A stretch of DNA of 64,000 bases. Origin: Aquimarina spinulae (GTDB lineage: Bacteria > Bacteroidota > Bacteroidia > Flavobacteriales > Flavobacteriaceae). Both the position numbers and the translations under genes were made by a program. Where the stretch lies: positions 733,501 through 797,500 of the forward strand of contig NZ_CALSBP010000002.1 in the NCBI RefSeq assembly GCF_943373825.1. Reading direction: 5' to 3'. Positions 1 to 8,643 of this stretch are shown in pieces. How positions within the stretch are numbered: position 1 is the stretch's first letter; each line of letters starts with the position of its first letter. The notes below the pieces were generated by a model. The model searched no databases. It was not told where the DNA came from and was given only the letters and a program-made list of their open reading frames with translations.

Positions 1-1201
1 AAAAGTCGGCCTGTCCTAAATTTGCATTAATATTTGCTCCAAAAAAAATATTGTTTTTGGGTGAGTCATGTGTATTAAACAAATAGTATTTCACTCCTAA
101 TCTACTTGAAATCGTTCGTTTTATTTCATAATACCAATCTAACTCTCCCAAAATATATTGATCCCCACGTCTTTCTCCCTGACTCAGCTGCCATTCAATT
201 TTATAAAATGGTTTATATATATTAACTCCAAGTTCAAATTCTACACCAATATGTCCTATAAAAACTTCTGTACTAGAAAAAAAACCATAATTGCTTGCAT
301 ATGCAACAGGTTTTTCTTTAAAAAAAGGAACTTGCTCCTGTATTAGCATTTCATCATTTTTGATATAATCATAATAGTGCTCATAAAACCTACCATAAAA
401 ACCGATTCCAATCTTAAAAATCTTGTTAACTACTTTACCCATGGATAATGCAACAGAATACACTTCTTTTTTATCATTAAATTCTTCCGATAGTACATTT
501 TGACCTATGCCACTGCGAAATGAAAAATAGTTCTGTGAGGATTTGACTCGTTCTTTTCTTAACACTGTTACATCTTCCTCAAGAATAGTTTGAGGTTCTC
601 CAAAAGATGAAGAAGCACTTACCAAAAAAGAGTTAAGTCCCTGATTAGGTAATCTTGTATGTCCGTTAGAATAATGGCCATATCCAAGTCCTAAACGCCA
701 TTGAGTTGATTTACCTATTAAAACATCGTAATACAAAAAAGTTTTGTACGACCAATTCAGGCTTGTTGTTACCGCTTTATTAAAAGGGTTTATTTCTGGG
801 TCATACTTTGTATCAATATAGGATGCACCAAACCCCATATTGAGATGCCATCTATTTGTTTTTTTTTGAAACAATCCAATTTCAACAAAAGGCATTGCAA
901 TATAGGCTCTACCTACTTTTTCAATATTTCCGAAATCGGTAATCCCTAATGCTAGTCCGGTTTTTGGATATCCCAGTCTAGAGCTCCATTGCGCATCTAC
1001 CTTTTTGTTGTAACTTCCTATACTAACAAAAATAGATTTAAGCATTTTAGTTTTAGGAAAACCAGTATTAGGTTCTGTCGTTTTTCCTAGTATTACTTCT
1101 GGCGAAATAAAAAATGAATTTTTATTTTCATTATCCAATGTCTGCCCCTTTAATTGTGTCCCAATAAGAAATAGGAGTAGATAATATTCTGTTTTCCTCA
1201 T
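1..1201 (-). CDS. PagL-like acyloxyacyl hydrolase (lipid A 3-O-deacylase family), C-terminus cut off by the window edge
   Basis: The reading frame is open from ATG at 1201 to base 1, giving about 400 residues without a stop. The N-terminus (MRKTEYYLLLFLIGTQLKGQ) is a signal peptide. Alternating aromatic and polar stretches suggest an outer-membrane beta-barrel. The motif GHYSNG, with His176 and Ser178, matches the catalytic His-x-Ser of PagL, which removes the 3-position acyl chain from lipid A. Flavobacterial members of this family (acyloxyacyl hydrolase, PF09411) are typically about twice as long as classical PagL. The gene is followed downstream of the window edge by unknown sequence. Substrate is inferred from the motif only. 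It is separated by 244 nt from the catabolic cluster and is probably a separate transcription unit. Confidence 0.75.
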   Translation of the reverse strand, partial: MRKTEYYLLLFLIGTQLKGQTLDNENKNSFFISPEVILGKTTEPNTGFPKTKMLKSIFVSIGSYNKKVDAQWSSRLGYPKTGLALGITDFGNIEKVGRAYIAMPFVEIGLFQKKTNRWHLNMGFGASYIDTKYDPEINPFNKAVTTSLNWSYKTFLYYDVLIGKSTQWRLGLGYGHYSNGHTRLPNQGLNSFLVSASSSFGEPQTILEEDVTVLRKERVKSSQNYFSFRSGIGQNVLSEEFNDKKEVYSVALSMGKVVNKIFKIGIGFYGRFYEHYYDYIKNDEMLIQEQVPFFKEKPVAYASNYGFFSSTEVFIGHIGVEFELGVNIYKPFYKIEWQLSQGERRGDQYILGELDWYYEIKRTISSRLGVKYYLFNTHDSPKNNIFFGANINANLGQADF

Positions 1202-1445
1202 TTACATCTTTTTTCAAGTATTTGGATTGATTTTCCCCTTCATCCACATGATGCAAAATAGGGTTTTTAAAATAAAAGAACATAACCTATATACGTTTGT
1301 AGTTATTCAAAACCACCATATACTCACTATATTTAATGCTAAACAGAGCTTTATAATCGGTTTTTTTCTTTTACTAAACCCCATATAAGAATCCAAATAA
1401 ATCCCCATGGTTACTTAAAGAAGATAAGAATTCCTATACTTAAGT

Positions 1446-2315
1446 CTATTTCAATACATACCAATTATTTACTGCTATTTCTAATTGTTCATCTGTTGGA
1501 TATTTTTCCCGTACAAGTGATATAAAATAAGAGACTTCTTCTGTTGAGGGTGCCAGTTTAGAGAATTTTTGCCGAACATCATATACCGAATTAACCTCGA
1601 AAGCTTCATCCACAAATAATGTTTTTACGTGCCTTGCCCGAAGTACCTTTTTATAAAGCGATTCATAAAAAGATGTATCATACTCAAGATTTTCATTTAA
1701 TTGTTTCTTCATTCCCAACTTTTTACCTACCTCGCATATTTCGCGATATAATGCCATAAGGACATGTGGTTGTGCATCTGCTTTCTCCATTTCATGATTA
1801 GGGTTCTTTGCAGTATTTACTCGTTTACTTATTATTAGTTTTCTAAGTTCGTCTGAAGGCACAGGTAGTATAAACTGAGTACTATCACTCGATAATATAG
1901 GTTCTAATTCATCTTCTGTTTTTTTTCCTAATTCTATTAACCTGTTTCCTACCAAAGGAGCTTCAAGAATTAACACTTCATTATCGTTTTTGTGTAATTG
2001 ACACCAATCATAAACCGCTTTTCTAGACCATAGTCCACATGATTTTCTGATACCTGCATGAGTAACTCCATCGATTTCAGGATAAATCTTCAGTACCTGC
2101 TCGGTTTCAAAACCCTGGCGTGCACCATCCCATTGCAGTATAGAGATCTTTCTATTTTTTTGTAATGCTATATAGGCAAATTGTTGTACATATAGACTTT
2201 TTCCTACTCCGGGTAATCCTGTGAAACATACAATTTTAGCCTCCGAAGCGACTGTATCCAGTATTGAATATATTTCTCCTTCTTTGGGTAAAACAATGTA
2301 TGATGAGTAGTCCAT
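1446..2315 (-). CDS. P-loop NTPase of unknown function
   Basis: 289 residues starting at ATG. A clear Walker A motif GLPGVGKS lies at residues 33-40, and a possible Walker B strand VLILEAP at 114-120, where the acidic residue is Glu. No signal peptide or membrane segment is visible, so it is likely cytosolic. The rest is not recognised; the compact N-terminal P-loop and the absence of ABC signature or AAA+ landmarks suggest a small kinase-like or nucleotide-dependent accessory protein. It starts 12 nt after the HisC-like aminotransferase gene on the same strand and is the last gene of the aromatic catabolism cluster. No function should be assigned from family knowledge; the operon position suggests a link with the aminotransferase. 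Confidence 0.8.
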   Translation of the reverse strand: MDYSSYIVLPKEGEIYSILDTVASEAKIVCFTGLPGVGKSLYVQQFAYIALQKNRKISILQWDGARQGFETEQVLKIYPEIDGVTHAGIRKSCGLWSRKAVYDWCQLHKNDNEVLILEAPLVGNRLIELGKKTEDELEPILSSDSTQFILPVPSDELRKLIISKRVNTAKNPNHEMEKADAQPHVLMALYREICEVGKKLGMKKQLNENLEYDTSFYESLYKKVLRARHVKTLFVDEAFEVNSVYDVRQKFSKLAPSTEEVSYFISLVREKYPTDEQLEIAVNNWYVLK

Positions 2316-2327
2316 ATTGCAATTCGT

Positions 2328-3422
2328 TTAAATTGATAGTAATGTCTTTAATACTTCAAAAAACATGGTATTTACAATGGGTGTTGCTACTGTTACTCTA
2401 ATATGGTCTTTCACTCCAAATTTACTACATGGTCTTACCATGATACCTGCTTTCAGAAATGCGCTTGTTATTTTTTCTTCAGCAATTGGGGATTTAAACA
2501 AAATAAAATTAGCTTCGCTTTTCCAATATGTAAGACCCAGCTTCTCAAATTGTGCGTACATCCATTTTTTTTGTTCGCTAATTAATTTTTGAGTGTTTTC
2601 TATATGTTCATCATCTGTTAAGGCTCCGACCGCAGCTGCAGTACTTAGTACATTAATCATAAAAGGTCTCCCGATTTTTTGTAGATATGAAGTAATCTTA
2701 GGAGTCGAAAATGCATAACCAATACGCATACCAGCTAATCCGTATGCTTTTGAAAAACTATGAATAGCAATTACATTTTTATTTTTCTTAATATAATATG
2801 CAGCATTACAAAAATCCGGATCTTCTACAAAATGAAAATATACTTCGTCATAAACTACAATAACGGTATCCGGGATATTATCCAATAAATAATCAACATC
2901 TTTTTTAGGAACTATAGTCCCTGTAGGGTTATTAGGTGTAGTTAAAAAAATTAATCGTGTATTTTCATTAATCGCATCAATAATCCCATCTACATTTAAA
3001 CTAAAATCAGGTGTTTTTAAAGGAACATCAACTACTGTAGCATTTTCTATAGCTGCAAAATTACCATAAGCCTTAAATGTTGGAGACGAAACGATTACTT
3101 CACTATCAGAATCTAAAAACCCTCTACAAATAATATCAATAATCTCTACACCACTATTTGCTGTTATGTACTGATCTGCTTCAATACCATTATCATAGTG
3201 ATCAGCTAAGGCTTTTTTCAACACAGAATCATCTCTATGGTGATATTCAGACAATTCATTTAGTGATTCTTGTATTGCTTTTAACGCTTTTGGAGAAGGG
3301 CCTAAAAAATTCTCATTAGAAGAAAGCTTATATATTTTTTGGTCTTCATTTTTGTTTTTACTTTCAGCTTTTGTTGCGCCTACTTTATAAGGTATAGTGT
3401 CTAATATATGTTTTTTATACAT
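2328..3422 (-). CDS. Histidinol-phosphate aminotransferase-like class I/II PLP aminotransferase
   Basis: 364 residues with the fold-type I PLP signature. Asn164/Asn165 lie in TTPNNPTG, Asp192 and Tyr195 in YDEVYF, and the Schiff-base lysine is Lys225 in SFSKAYGLAGMRIGY. The sequence resembles HisC and related aromatic aminotransferases. HisC-like enzymes often accept phenylalanine, tyrosine or related substrates. The location in a homoprotocatechuate cluster, not in a his operon, argues for an aromatic amino acid or amine role, probably producing the arylpyruvate used by the ThDP enzyme at 4133-5767. An 85-nt gap separates it from the phosphoesterase gene. That gap holds a palindrome shared with the hpaH promoter, so it may have its own regulated promoter. 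Substrate is inferred. Confidence 0.85.
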   Translation of the reverse strand: MYKKHILDTIPYKVGATKAESKNKNEDQKIYKLSSNENFLGPSPKALKAIQESLNELSEYHHRDDSVLKKALADHYDNGIEADQYITANSGVEIIDIICRGFLDSDSEVIVSSPTFKAYGNFAAIENATVVDVPLKTPDFSLNVDGIIDAINENTRLIFLTTPNNPTGTIVPKKDVDYLLDNIPDTVIVVYDEVYFHFVEDPDFCNAAYYIKKNKNVIAIHSFSKAYGLAGMRIGYAFSTPKITSYLQKIGRPFMINVLSTAAAVGALTDDEHIENTQKLISEQKKWMYAQFEKLGLTYWKSEANFILFKSPIAEEKITSAFLKAGIMVRPCSKFGVKDHIRVTVATPIVNTMFFEVLKTLLSI

Positions 3423-3485
3423 CGTTTGATTATTTTGGTATAGGCTCTAGAAAAGTAAAAATTAGTTTTTGAAACATAATACATT

Positions 3486-3509
3486 AAAGTGTTATTATTA
3501 TAGCACTTT
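3486..3509 (-). promoter_or_regulatory. 24-bp palindromic operator-like site before the aminotransferase gene
   Basis: On the minus strand the site begins AAAGTGCTATAAT and ends ACTTT. It shares 19 of 24 positions and the same length with the site at 12633-12656 upstream of hpaH. The arms TAAAGTG and CACTTTA form an inverted repeat that overlaps the stop codon of the phosphoesterase gene. A -7-like box TATGTTTC (3471-3478, minus strand) follows at about the same distance as in the hpaH promoter. There is no T-run, so a simple terminator is less likely than an operator. Confidence 0.55.
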
Positions 3510-4113
3510 ATGTCATCTTTCCCATATTAAAAGCTTTTTCAGAGCGAAGTTTCAATACTTCTTTATTTTTCTTAAAAAAATCAGTTACTAATCCTGTTTT
3601 TAATGTTTTACTATTCTCAAGTTCTAAAATGTGTACGTCATTAGCATCTGTATCATAAATGGCTAAAGAGGCTATTCCTGTTTTATGAGCAGAAATCTCT
3701 CCGGGATTTACAACCCATGTCTCATTTTCTTTTTGAAGTGACGATATATGAGTATGCCCAAAAAAAACTGCATCATACAATTGGGAAGCAGCCATAGGAA
3801 TAGCAAGGTCGTCGTAATGAGAAATAAAAATTTTGCGATTATTTATTTCTAAAAAATCATATGTGTTTAGGCTCACACTAAGGTTACCTCCTTGATTATG
3901 CGCTACTTTAGTAATCTCTACTTTTTCGCCATCATTATTTCCCCAAATCATGAACACAGGAATCGTAGAGCACGATAATACCTTTGCAATGCCAGCATTT
4001 ATTAAATCTCCTAGGCAAAGTATTTGTTTGCAATTCTGCCTTTCGATTTCCTCTAATGCAAGAATAAGATTATGGAAATTTTCATGAATATCTGATATAA
4101 TAGCTATTTTCAT
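3508..4113 (-). CDS. Calcineurin-like metallophosphoesterase (YfcE/MJ0936-type)
   Basis: 201 residues with all metallophosphoesterase blocks in order: Asp8 and His10 in SDIH, Gly35-Asp36 in LGDL, GNND at 58-61, His99 in SHYDD and GHTH at 119-122. Small proteins of this family are cytosolic di-metal phosphodiesterases or phosphatases whose natural substrates are often unknown. The gene sits 19 nt after the ThDP-enzyme gene in the catabolic cluster, so it is likely co-transcribed. Nothing in the sequence links it to aromatic metabolism. A palindrome overlaps its stop codon. Confidence 0.85.
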   Translation of the reverse strand: MKIAIISDIHENFHNLILALEEIERQNCKQILCLGDLINAGIAKVLSCSTIPVFMIWGNNDGEKVEITKVAHNQGGNLSVSLNTYDFLEINNRKIFISHYDDLAIPMAASQLYDAVFFGHTHISSLQKENETWVVNPGEISAHKTGIASLAIYDTDANDVHILELENSKTLKTGLVTDFFKKNKEVLKLRSEKAFNMGKMT

Positions 4114-4132
4114 CTGTATACATCTTTATAGG

Positions 4133-5767
4133 TTATTTTACACCTCTCAGCTTAGACATCGATTTAAATTGATCTGTAGAAGGCATATCAATACCTACTT
4201 CTATTTCTATTAGCGTTGGTAATTCTTGTTTTTTTGCTTTTTGTATTGCTTGTCTAAAACGATCAAAGTCTGATACCTTTTCTGCATGAGCACCGTATGA
4301 TTTTGCCATTGCAATAAAGTCTGGGTTTGTCAAATTACTGGCTATCACTTTATTTCCATAATTATTGATCTGCATATTCTGCACATTACCATAGGCACTA
4401 TTATTAAACAGGCAAATAATTACACCTATCCTGTGCTGTACAGCTGTGGCTAACTCTTGTACAGCAAACATAAACCCTCCATCACCGCAAACCGTAACTA
4501 CAGGCAATTCTGGTCTTGCCACTTTTGCTCCAAGTGCTGTAGGAAACCCCCATCCCAAAGTCCCCATATATCCAGTAGATAAATAAGTTCTGGGAGCATA
4601 AGCTTCCCATAACATTCTGCTGGCAAACCCAACCTGTGTTAACTCATCTACAAAAATCCCGTCGTCGGGTAATTCTTCTCTAATAATTCTTAAATACGTT
4701 GCCTGGGGCTCTAAATATGCTGTTTTTTCTTTCCAGCTAGCCTTTAATGCCAACATTTCTTTTTCTCTACTCACTCTTTGAGAAATCTTGTTTTTAAGCG
4801 CCTCTAAAATTTCTTTTGATGCTTGCGCGGCATTAGCTGTTAATGTTATATCGGGTGTTGTAATTTTATCATGATCATTGGCATCTATATTAATGCTAAT
4901 AAATGCCAGATGTTCATCGGTACCCCATTTTAATATAGGCATGCGCACATGACTTCCTATCCCGACAACTACATCTGCTTCTTTCCATAATTCATACGCA
5001 GCCGGAACCGGATGACTTAGGTAATTTCTAGAAGAGACAATACCTTTTCCGGTTCGATATGCAAATACCGGTATTTGCATATAATTAGCCAGTGCTGTTA
5101 TTTCTTTACTAGCATCCATAGCTCCACTTCCTACAAAAATTAATGGATTTTCTGCATGTATTAAAGCCTCTACTATCTTGTTAATTATAGATATATCTAT
5201 TTCCTTTTCTTGATTTGCTTTCGCGAAAGCCGGAAACGCTATTTCATCAGAACTCATTAATAAATCCATAGAAATTTCTAGTCCCACAGGTTGTGGTCTT
5301 CCTGTTTCTATTTCCTGAAAGGATTTCTGTATTTTATCTGGTATTTCTTTAATATCATTCACCTTATCCGAGTATTTGGTAAGGCGTTTCATTATCCCTA
5401 ATTGATCATTAGATTCATGCAATACTCCCCAGCCTTTTCCCTGGGTTTTTAAAGGAGTTTGACCAACTAATGCCAGTACCTTTGCATTTAATCCATAGGC
5501 TGTTAATAAAGCTGCTGAGCTATTAAGGAATCCTGGTCCAGGAACCACATTATAGACTGCTGTTTTACCAGATGCCAGGTGATATCCTAATGCCATATAT
5601 CCTACTCCCTGCTCATGACGTGTATGTAGTACCGTTATTTCGTCCTGATAGTCATAAAATGCATTGTACAGCCAATCGTTTTGTACTCCTGGTAAACCAA
5701 AAACAATTTTAATACCTTGTTTTATTAATGATCGCACTACGACCTGTCCCCCCGTTAATTTTGCCAT
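4133..5767 (-). CDS. Thiamine-diphosphate-dependent enzyme, acetolactate synthase/arylpyruvate decarboxylase-like
   Basis: 544 residues with the three-domain ThDP decarboxylase layout. The N-terminal PYR domain carries the conserved catalytic Glu52 in RHEQG. A central domain (about 190-330) resembles the FAD- or structural domain of acetolactate synthases. The C-terminal PP domain contains the cofactor motif starting CGDGG and ending NN. A role in valine synthesis is unlikely because no small regulatory subunit or ilv genes are nearby. It lies 3 nt from an aldehyde dehydrogenase gene and in the same unit as an aminotransferase, which fits decarboxylation of an arylpyruvate to an arylacetaldehyde. 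Benzoylformate decarboxylase-like or oxalyl-CoA-type activity cannot be excluded. Confidence 0.8.
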   Translation of the reverse strand: MAKLTGGQVVVRSLIKQGIKIVFGLPGVQNDWLYNAFYDYQDEITVLHTRHEQGVGYMALGYHLASGKTAVYNVVPGPGFLNSSAALLTAYGLNAKVLALVGQTPLKTQGKGWGVLHESNDQLGIMKRLTKYSDKVNDIKEIPDKIQKSFQEIETGRPQPVGLEISMDLLMSSDEIAFPAFAKANQEKEIDISIINKIVEALIHAENPLIFVGSGAMDASKEITALANYMQIPVFAYRTGKGIVSSRNYLSHPVPAAYELWKEADVVVGIGSHVRMPILKWGTDEHLAFISINIDANDHDKITTPDITLTANAAQASKEILEALKNKISQRVSREKEMLALKASWKEKTAYLEPQATYLRIIREELPDDGIFVDELTQVGFASRMLWEAYAPRTYLSTGYMGTLGWGFPTALGAKVARPELPVVTVCGDGGFMFAVQELATAVQHRIGVIICLFNNSAYGNVQNMQINNYGNKVIASNLTNPDFIAMAKSYGAHAEKVSDFDRFRQAIQKAKKQELPTLIEIEVGIDMPSTDQFKSMSKLRGVK

Positions 5768-5770
5768 AGT

Positions 5771-7276
5771 TTAGTATACTATATTTACTGCTTTTGTTTT
5801 TGTAAAAGCATATAATCCCTCTTTTCCCAATTCTTTTCCCATCCCCGATTGTTTAAATCCACCTAAAGGGAAATGAGGATCTGACCGGGCATTAGAATTT
5901 ACCCATACCCAACCGGCTTCCAGTTCATCTACCATTCTCATAGCCTTAGAGACATCTTTAGTAAAAACAGTAGAAGAGAGACCATAACTAGTCTGGTTAG
6001 CTAATTCAATAGCCTCATCAACAGTCTTAAAAGGTACACCAACTAGTACAGGGCCAAAAATCTCTTCTTGTACTACTCTCAGGTTATTATCTGTAGCAGA
6101 AAAAATAGCAGGCTCTAAAAAATACCCTTTATCTTTTATCTTTTTTCCACCAGAAATCAAAGTAGCTCCTTCTTCGCTACCTAATTTAATATAATTGGTA
6201 ACAGTATCTAAATGTGATTTACACACCAAAGGCCCTAAAGCCACATTATCCTCAAATCCATGTCCAATTTTCATTTTTTGAGCACTGTGCATAATATCAG
6301 TCATGACTTTATCATAAACTTTTTCCTGTATATATACTCTAGAACCTGAAACACAAATTTGTCCCATGTTTCTAAAAATACCTTGCGATACGCATTGGGA
6401 TGCCCAATCTAAATCTGCATCTTCAAAAACAACTGCAGGGGATTTCCCTCCCAGTTCTAATGATATTCCTGTAATAGAATCTATTGCAGCTTTTCCTATC
6501 GCTTTTCCAGTAGTAGTAGATCCTGTAAAAGTTACTTTATCGATATCAGGATGTGATACTAATGCATTTCCTGTAGTGCTTCCATTACCCAATATAATAT
6601 TGACTACACCTGCCGGAAAACCAGCTTCTGCTATGAGCTCTGCTAACACCAAAGCATTTAGTGGTGTTTCTCCCGATGGTTTTAGTACTACTGTGCAACC
6701 GGCTGCCAGAGCCGGTGCCAATTTCCAGGCCGCAATAGAGAACGGAGTATTCCAGGGAATAACTGCCCCTACTACTCCTATAGGCTCTCTACGTGTAAAT
6801 GCGAAATTTTGTTTATTACGGGGTTGTGGAATAGAAATATTAAAGGTTTCTCCTTCGATTTTACTACACCATCCGGCATAGTATCGAAACGTTTTGGCCG
6901 CTCCTAATACTTCAGATTTTCTGGCTTCTGTAAAGGGCTTCCCATTTTCTAGGGTAATCACTTCGGCAATATGATCTGCATTTTCTTCAATTAAATCTCC
7001 CAATTTATAAAGTAGCCGTTCTCGGTCTGCAGGAAGCATTTTTCGCCATTCATAAGTATACAAGGCTTTCTTAGCTGCTCCCACCGCTTTGTTTACATCT
7101 TCTGATGAAGAAATAGGAATAGTAGCAATCACCTCTTCATTAGCAGGATTAATTACCTGGCTAACCTCATCGCAATCTGCTAAAACCCACTCATTATTTA
7201 TAAAATTCTTCTTAGACAGGTCACTAAAAAAAGATGTAGTCTTTGGATCTAACGAAAGTTCTTGTATTGATTTCAT
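5771..7276 (-). CDS. Aldehyde dehydrogenase, phenylacetaldehyde dehydrogenase-like
   Basis: 501 residues, typical NAD(P)-dependent ALDH length. The catalytic glutamate lies in LELGGKSP and the catalytic cysteine in NMGQICVSGSR. The C-terminal GGFKQSGMGKELG motif is typical of the phenylacetaldehyde, betaine and indoleacetaldehyde branch. The most likely job here is to oxidise the arylacetaldehyde made by the ThDP enzyme to an arylacetate. The alternative is oxidation of succinic semialdehyde, the end product of HpaI. The gene begins directly at the end of hpaF (adjacent bases) and ends 3 nt before the ThDP gene, so tight co-expression is expected. Confidence 0.85.
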   Translation of the reverse strand: MKSIQELSLDPKTTSFFSDLSKKNFINNEWVLADCDEVSQVINPANEEVIATIPISSSEDVNKAVGAAKKALYTYEWRKMLPADRERLLYKLGDLIEENADHIAEVITLENGKPFTEARKSEVLGAAKTFRYYAGWCSKIEGETFNISIPQPRNKQNFAFTRREPIGVVGAVIPWNTPFSIAAWKLAPALAAGCTVVLKPSGETPLNALVLAELIAEAGFPAGVVNIILGNGSTTGNALVSHPDIDKVTFTGSTTTGKAIGKAAIDSITGISLELGGKSPAVVFEDADLDWASQCVSQGIFRNMGQICVSGSRVYIQEKVYDKVMTDIMHSAQKMKIGHGFEDNVALGPLVCKSHLDTVTNYIKLGSEEGATLISGGKKIKDKGYFLEPAIFSATDNNLRVVQEEIFGPVLVGVPFKTVDEAIELANQTSYGLSSTVFTKDVSKAMRMVDELEAGWVWVNSNARSDPHFPLGGFKQSGMGKELGKEGLYAFTKTKAVNIVY

Positions 7277-7639
7277 TTATCGTATAGCATTTTTGGTTAA
7301 GTCTAGTCCCATTATCAATTCTTTTATTTCTGTAGAAAGGATAATCTGTTTTGCATTCATCTCTTTTTGAAAATATTCTTGCAATACTTTCATTCCGATT
7401 TCTGATAATTCTTTTCGAATTTCGAGAGAACGACCTTCGCGTAAACGAATCAATAGATTTATCATTTTATAATCTGGATTACCATCAATAATAAAATAAT
7501 CACTAGATTTTACTACTCTACACTTTACTCCTAGTCGAGGAATATGTCCCGTAGCTACGAGTTCATCGGTTAGAGTTTGAAAAACAGCTCTAAAATCTGC
7601 TTCTATATTACCTGAGCATTCTAATGTTATATGTGGCAT
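7277..7639 (-). CDS. hpaF: 5-carboxymethyl-2-hydroxymuconate isomerase
   Basis: 120 residues, the usual length of HpaF (CHMI), a trimeric tautomerase-like enzyme that isomerises 5-carboxymethyl-2-hydroxymuconate to 5-oxopent-3-ene-1,2,5-tricarboxylate. The start MPHITLEC places Pro directly after Met; in this superfamily the exposed N-terminal proline is the catalytic base. The central IRLREGRSLE motif also fits. It is packed between hpaD (1 nt gap) and the aldehyde dehydrogenase gene (0 nt gap). Confidence 0.92.
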   Translation of the reverse strand: MPHITLECSGNIEADFRAVFQTLTDELVATGHIPRLGVKCRVVKSSDYFIIDGNPDYKMINLLIRLREGRSLEIRKELSEIGMKVLQEYFQKEMNAKQIILSTEIKELIMGLDLTKNAIR

Positions 7640-7640
7640 A

Positions 7641-8621
7641 CTAATCTGCTATTATTGGACGCGCTTCCATGGTTGCTTTTTTTACTTTGGTATTTATAAA
7701 TGTACTTCCGTTTTCAAACCAACTTCTTGGTGCGGGTGCTCCCCATAGAGTTTGTCTTTGTGGATCACTTAAATCCCAACCCAACGGTTCTAAATCGGGA
7801 TCAACGGTTAAATAATCACAGGTATAAATTTCTATTCTATGACCATCTGGATCCAAAATATATAAGAAAAAAGCATTGGATACTCCATGTCTTCCAGGTC
7901 CTCGTTCGATATTATCTACATACCCCGTAGTAGACATTACATCAAGTAGGTGGATAATATTAAGTGCAGTAGGTACCCAAATAGCTGAATGATGTAATCT
8001 AGGTCCATCACCATTGGTTAGTGCCATATCATGAACATTTCCTTTTCGATGCATCCAGGCAGCCCACATTTCTCCTTTTTCTGTAGTAGAATATTCGGTA
8101 AGCCTAAACCCCAATTGACTTACAAAAAACTCATATGTTTCTTGCGCATTGGGTGTAAAAACATTAAAATGGTCAAACCGCTGTGGATGCATTCCCCGAT
8201 AAGCTTTATATTCTCTAAGTTTTTGAGGTACTTTTTTCATACGCGCATAAAACTCTAATATAAATCCTTGTGGCGATACGACTCGTAGTGTTCGGTCCTC
8301 GGCATATTTTGAAACCCACTCAGTATCAACATCAATGTTGTCTAAATGTGTTTTTAACGCATCTAAATCTTTTTCAAAAGCGACTTTAAACCCTACTGCC
8401 AGTACAGAGGGTTCTTTTGCTTTTTTTAAAATATAAGAGTGATGCTGTTGTTCTTCTAAACCACGCAAGTAAATGGTATCTTTGGTTCTTTCGGTCTCAA
8501 TTAAACCTAATATATCTACATAAAACCTATGTGATTCTTCTAAATCGGTTACAGCATATTCTACATGGCTACAACGAATAATATTAAAAGGTAAATCGAA
8601 GTTATGAGGTACTAGTGCCAT
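7641..8621 (-). CDS. hpaD: 3,4-dihydroxyphenylacetate 2,3-dioxygenase (extradiol, vicinal oxygen chelate type)
   Basis: Ring-cleaving enzyme that opens homoprotocatechuate to 5-carboxymethyl-2-hydroxymuconate semialdehyde. It has two vicinal-oxygen-chelate modules, an N-terminal non-catalytic one beginning RCSHVEYAVTDLE and a C-terminal one. The C-terminal module carries the likely metal ligands in FDHFNVF, RLHHSAIWV and GHRIEIYT, a 2-His-1-carboxylate site for Fe(II) or Mn(II). The frame is open up to a TTG at 8651, but ATG at 8621 (MALVPHNFDLPFN, 326 residues) removes an overlap with hpaE and gives the family's usual N-terminus, so I prefer it. Confidence 0.92.
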   Translation of the reverse strand: MALVPHNFDLPFNIIRCSHVEYAVTDLEESHRFYVDILGLIETERTKDTIYLRGLEEQQHHSYILKKAKEPSVLAVGFKVAFEKDLDALKTHLDNIDVDTEWVSKYAEDRTLRVVSPQGFILEFYARMKKVPQKLREYKAYRGMHPQRFDHFNVFTPNAQETYEFFVSQLGFRLTEYSTTEKGEMWAAWMHRKGNVHDMALTNGDGPRLHHSAIWVPTALNIIHLLDVMSTTGYVDNIERGPGRHGVSNAFFLYILDPDGHRIEIYTCDYLTVDPDLEPLGWDLSDPQRQTLWGAPAPRSWFENGSTFINTKVKKATMEARPIIAD

Positions 8622-8643
8622 ACTTATTTTTTTATCATTACTA

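Noticed and set aside
3485..3510. Hairpin at the end of the phosphoesterase gene read as an ordinary terminator
   Set aside because: No T-run follows on the minus strand, and the sequence matches the palindrome in the hpaH promoter, so an operator explains it better.
6366..6881. 171-codon plus-strand ORF inside the aldehyde dehydrogenase gene
   Set aside because: Antisense shadow of a well-supported ALDH gene with catalytic motifs; low-complexity translation and no start context.
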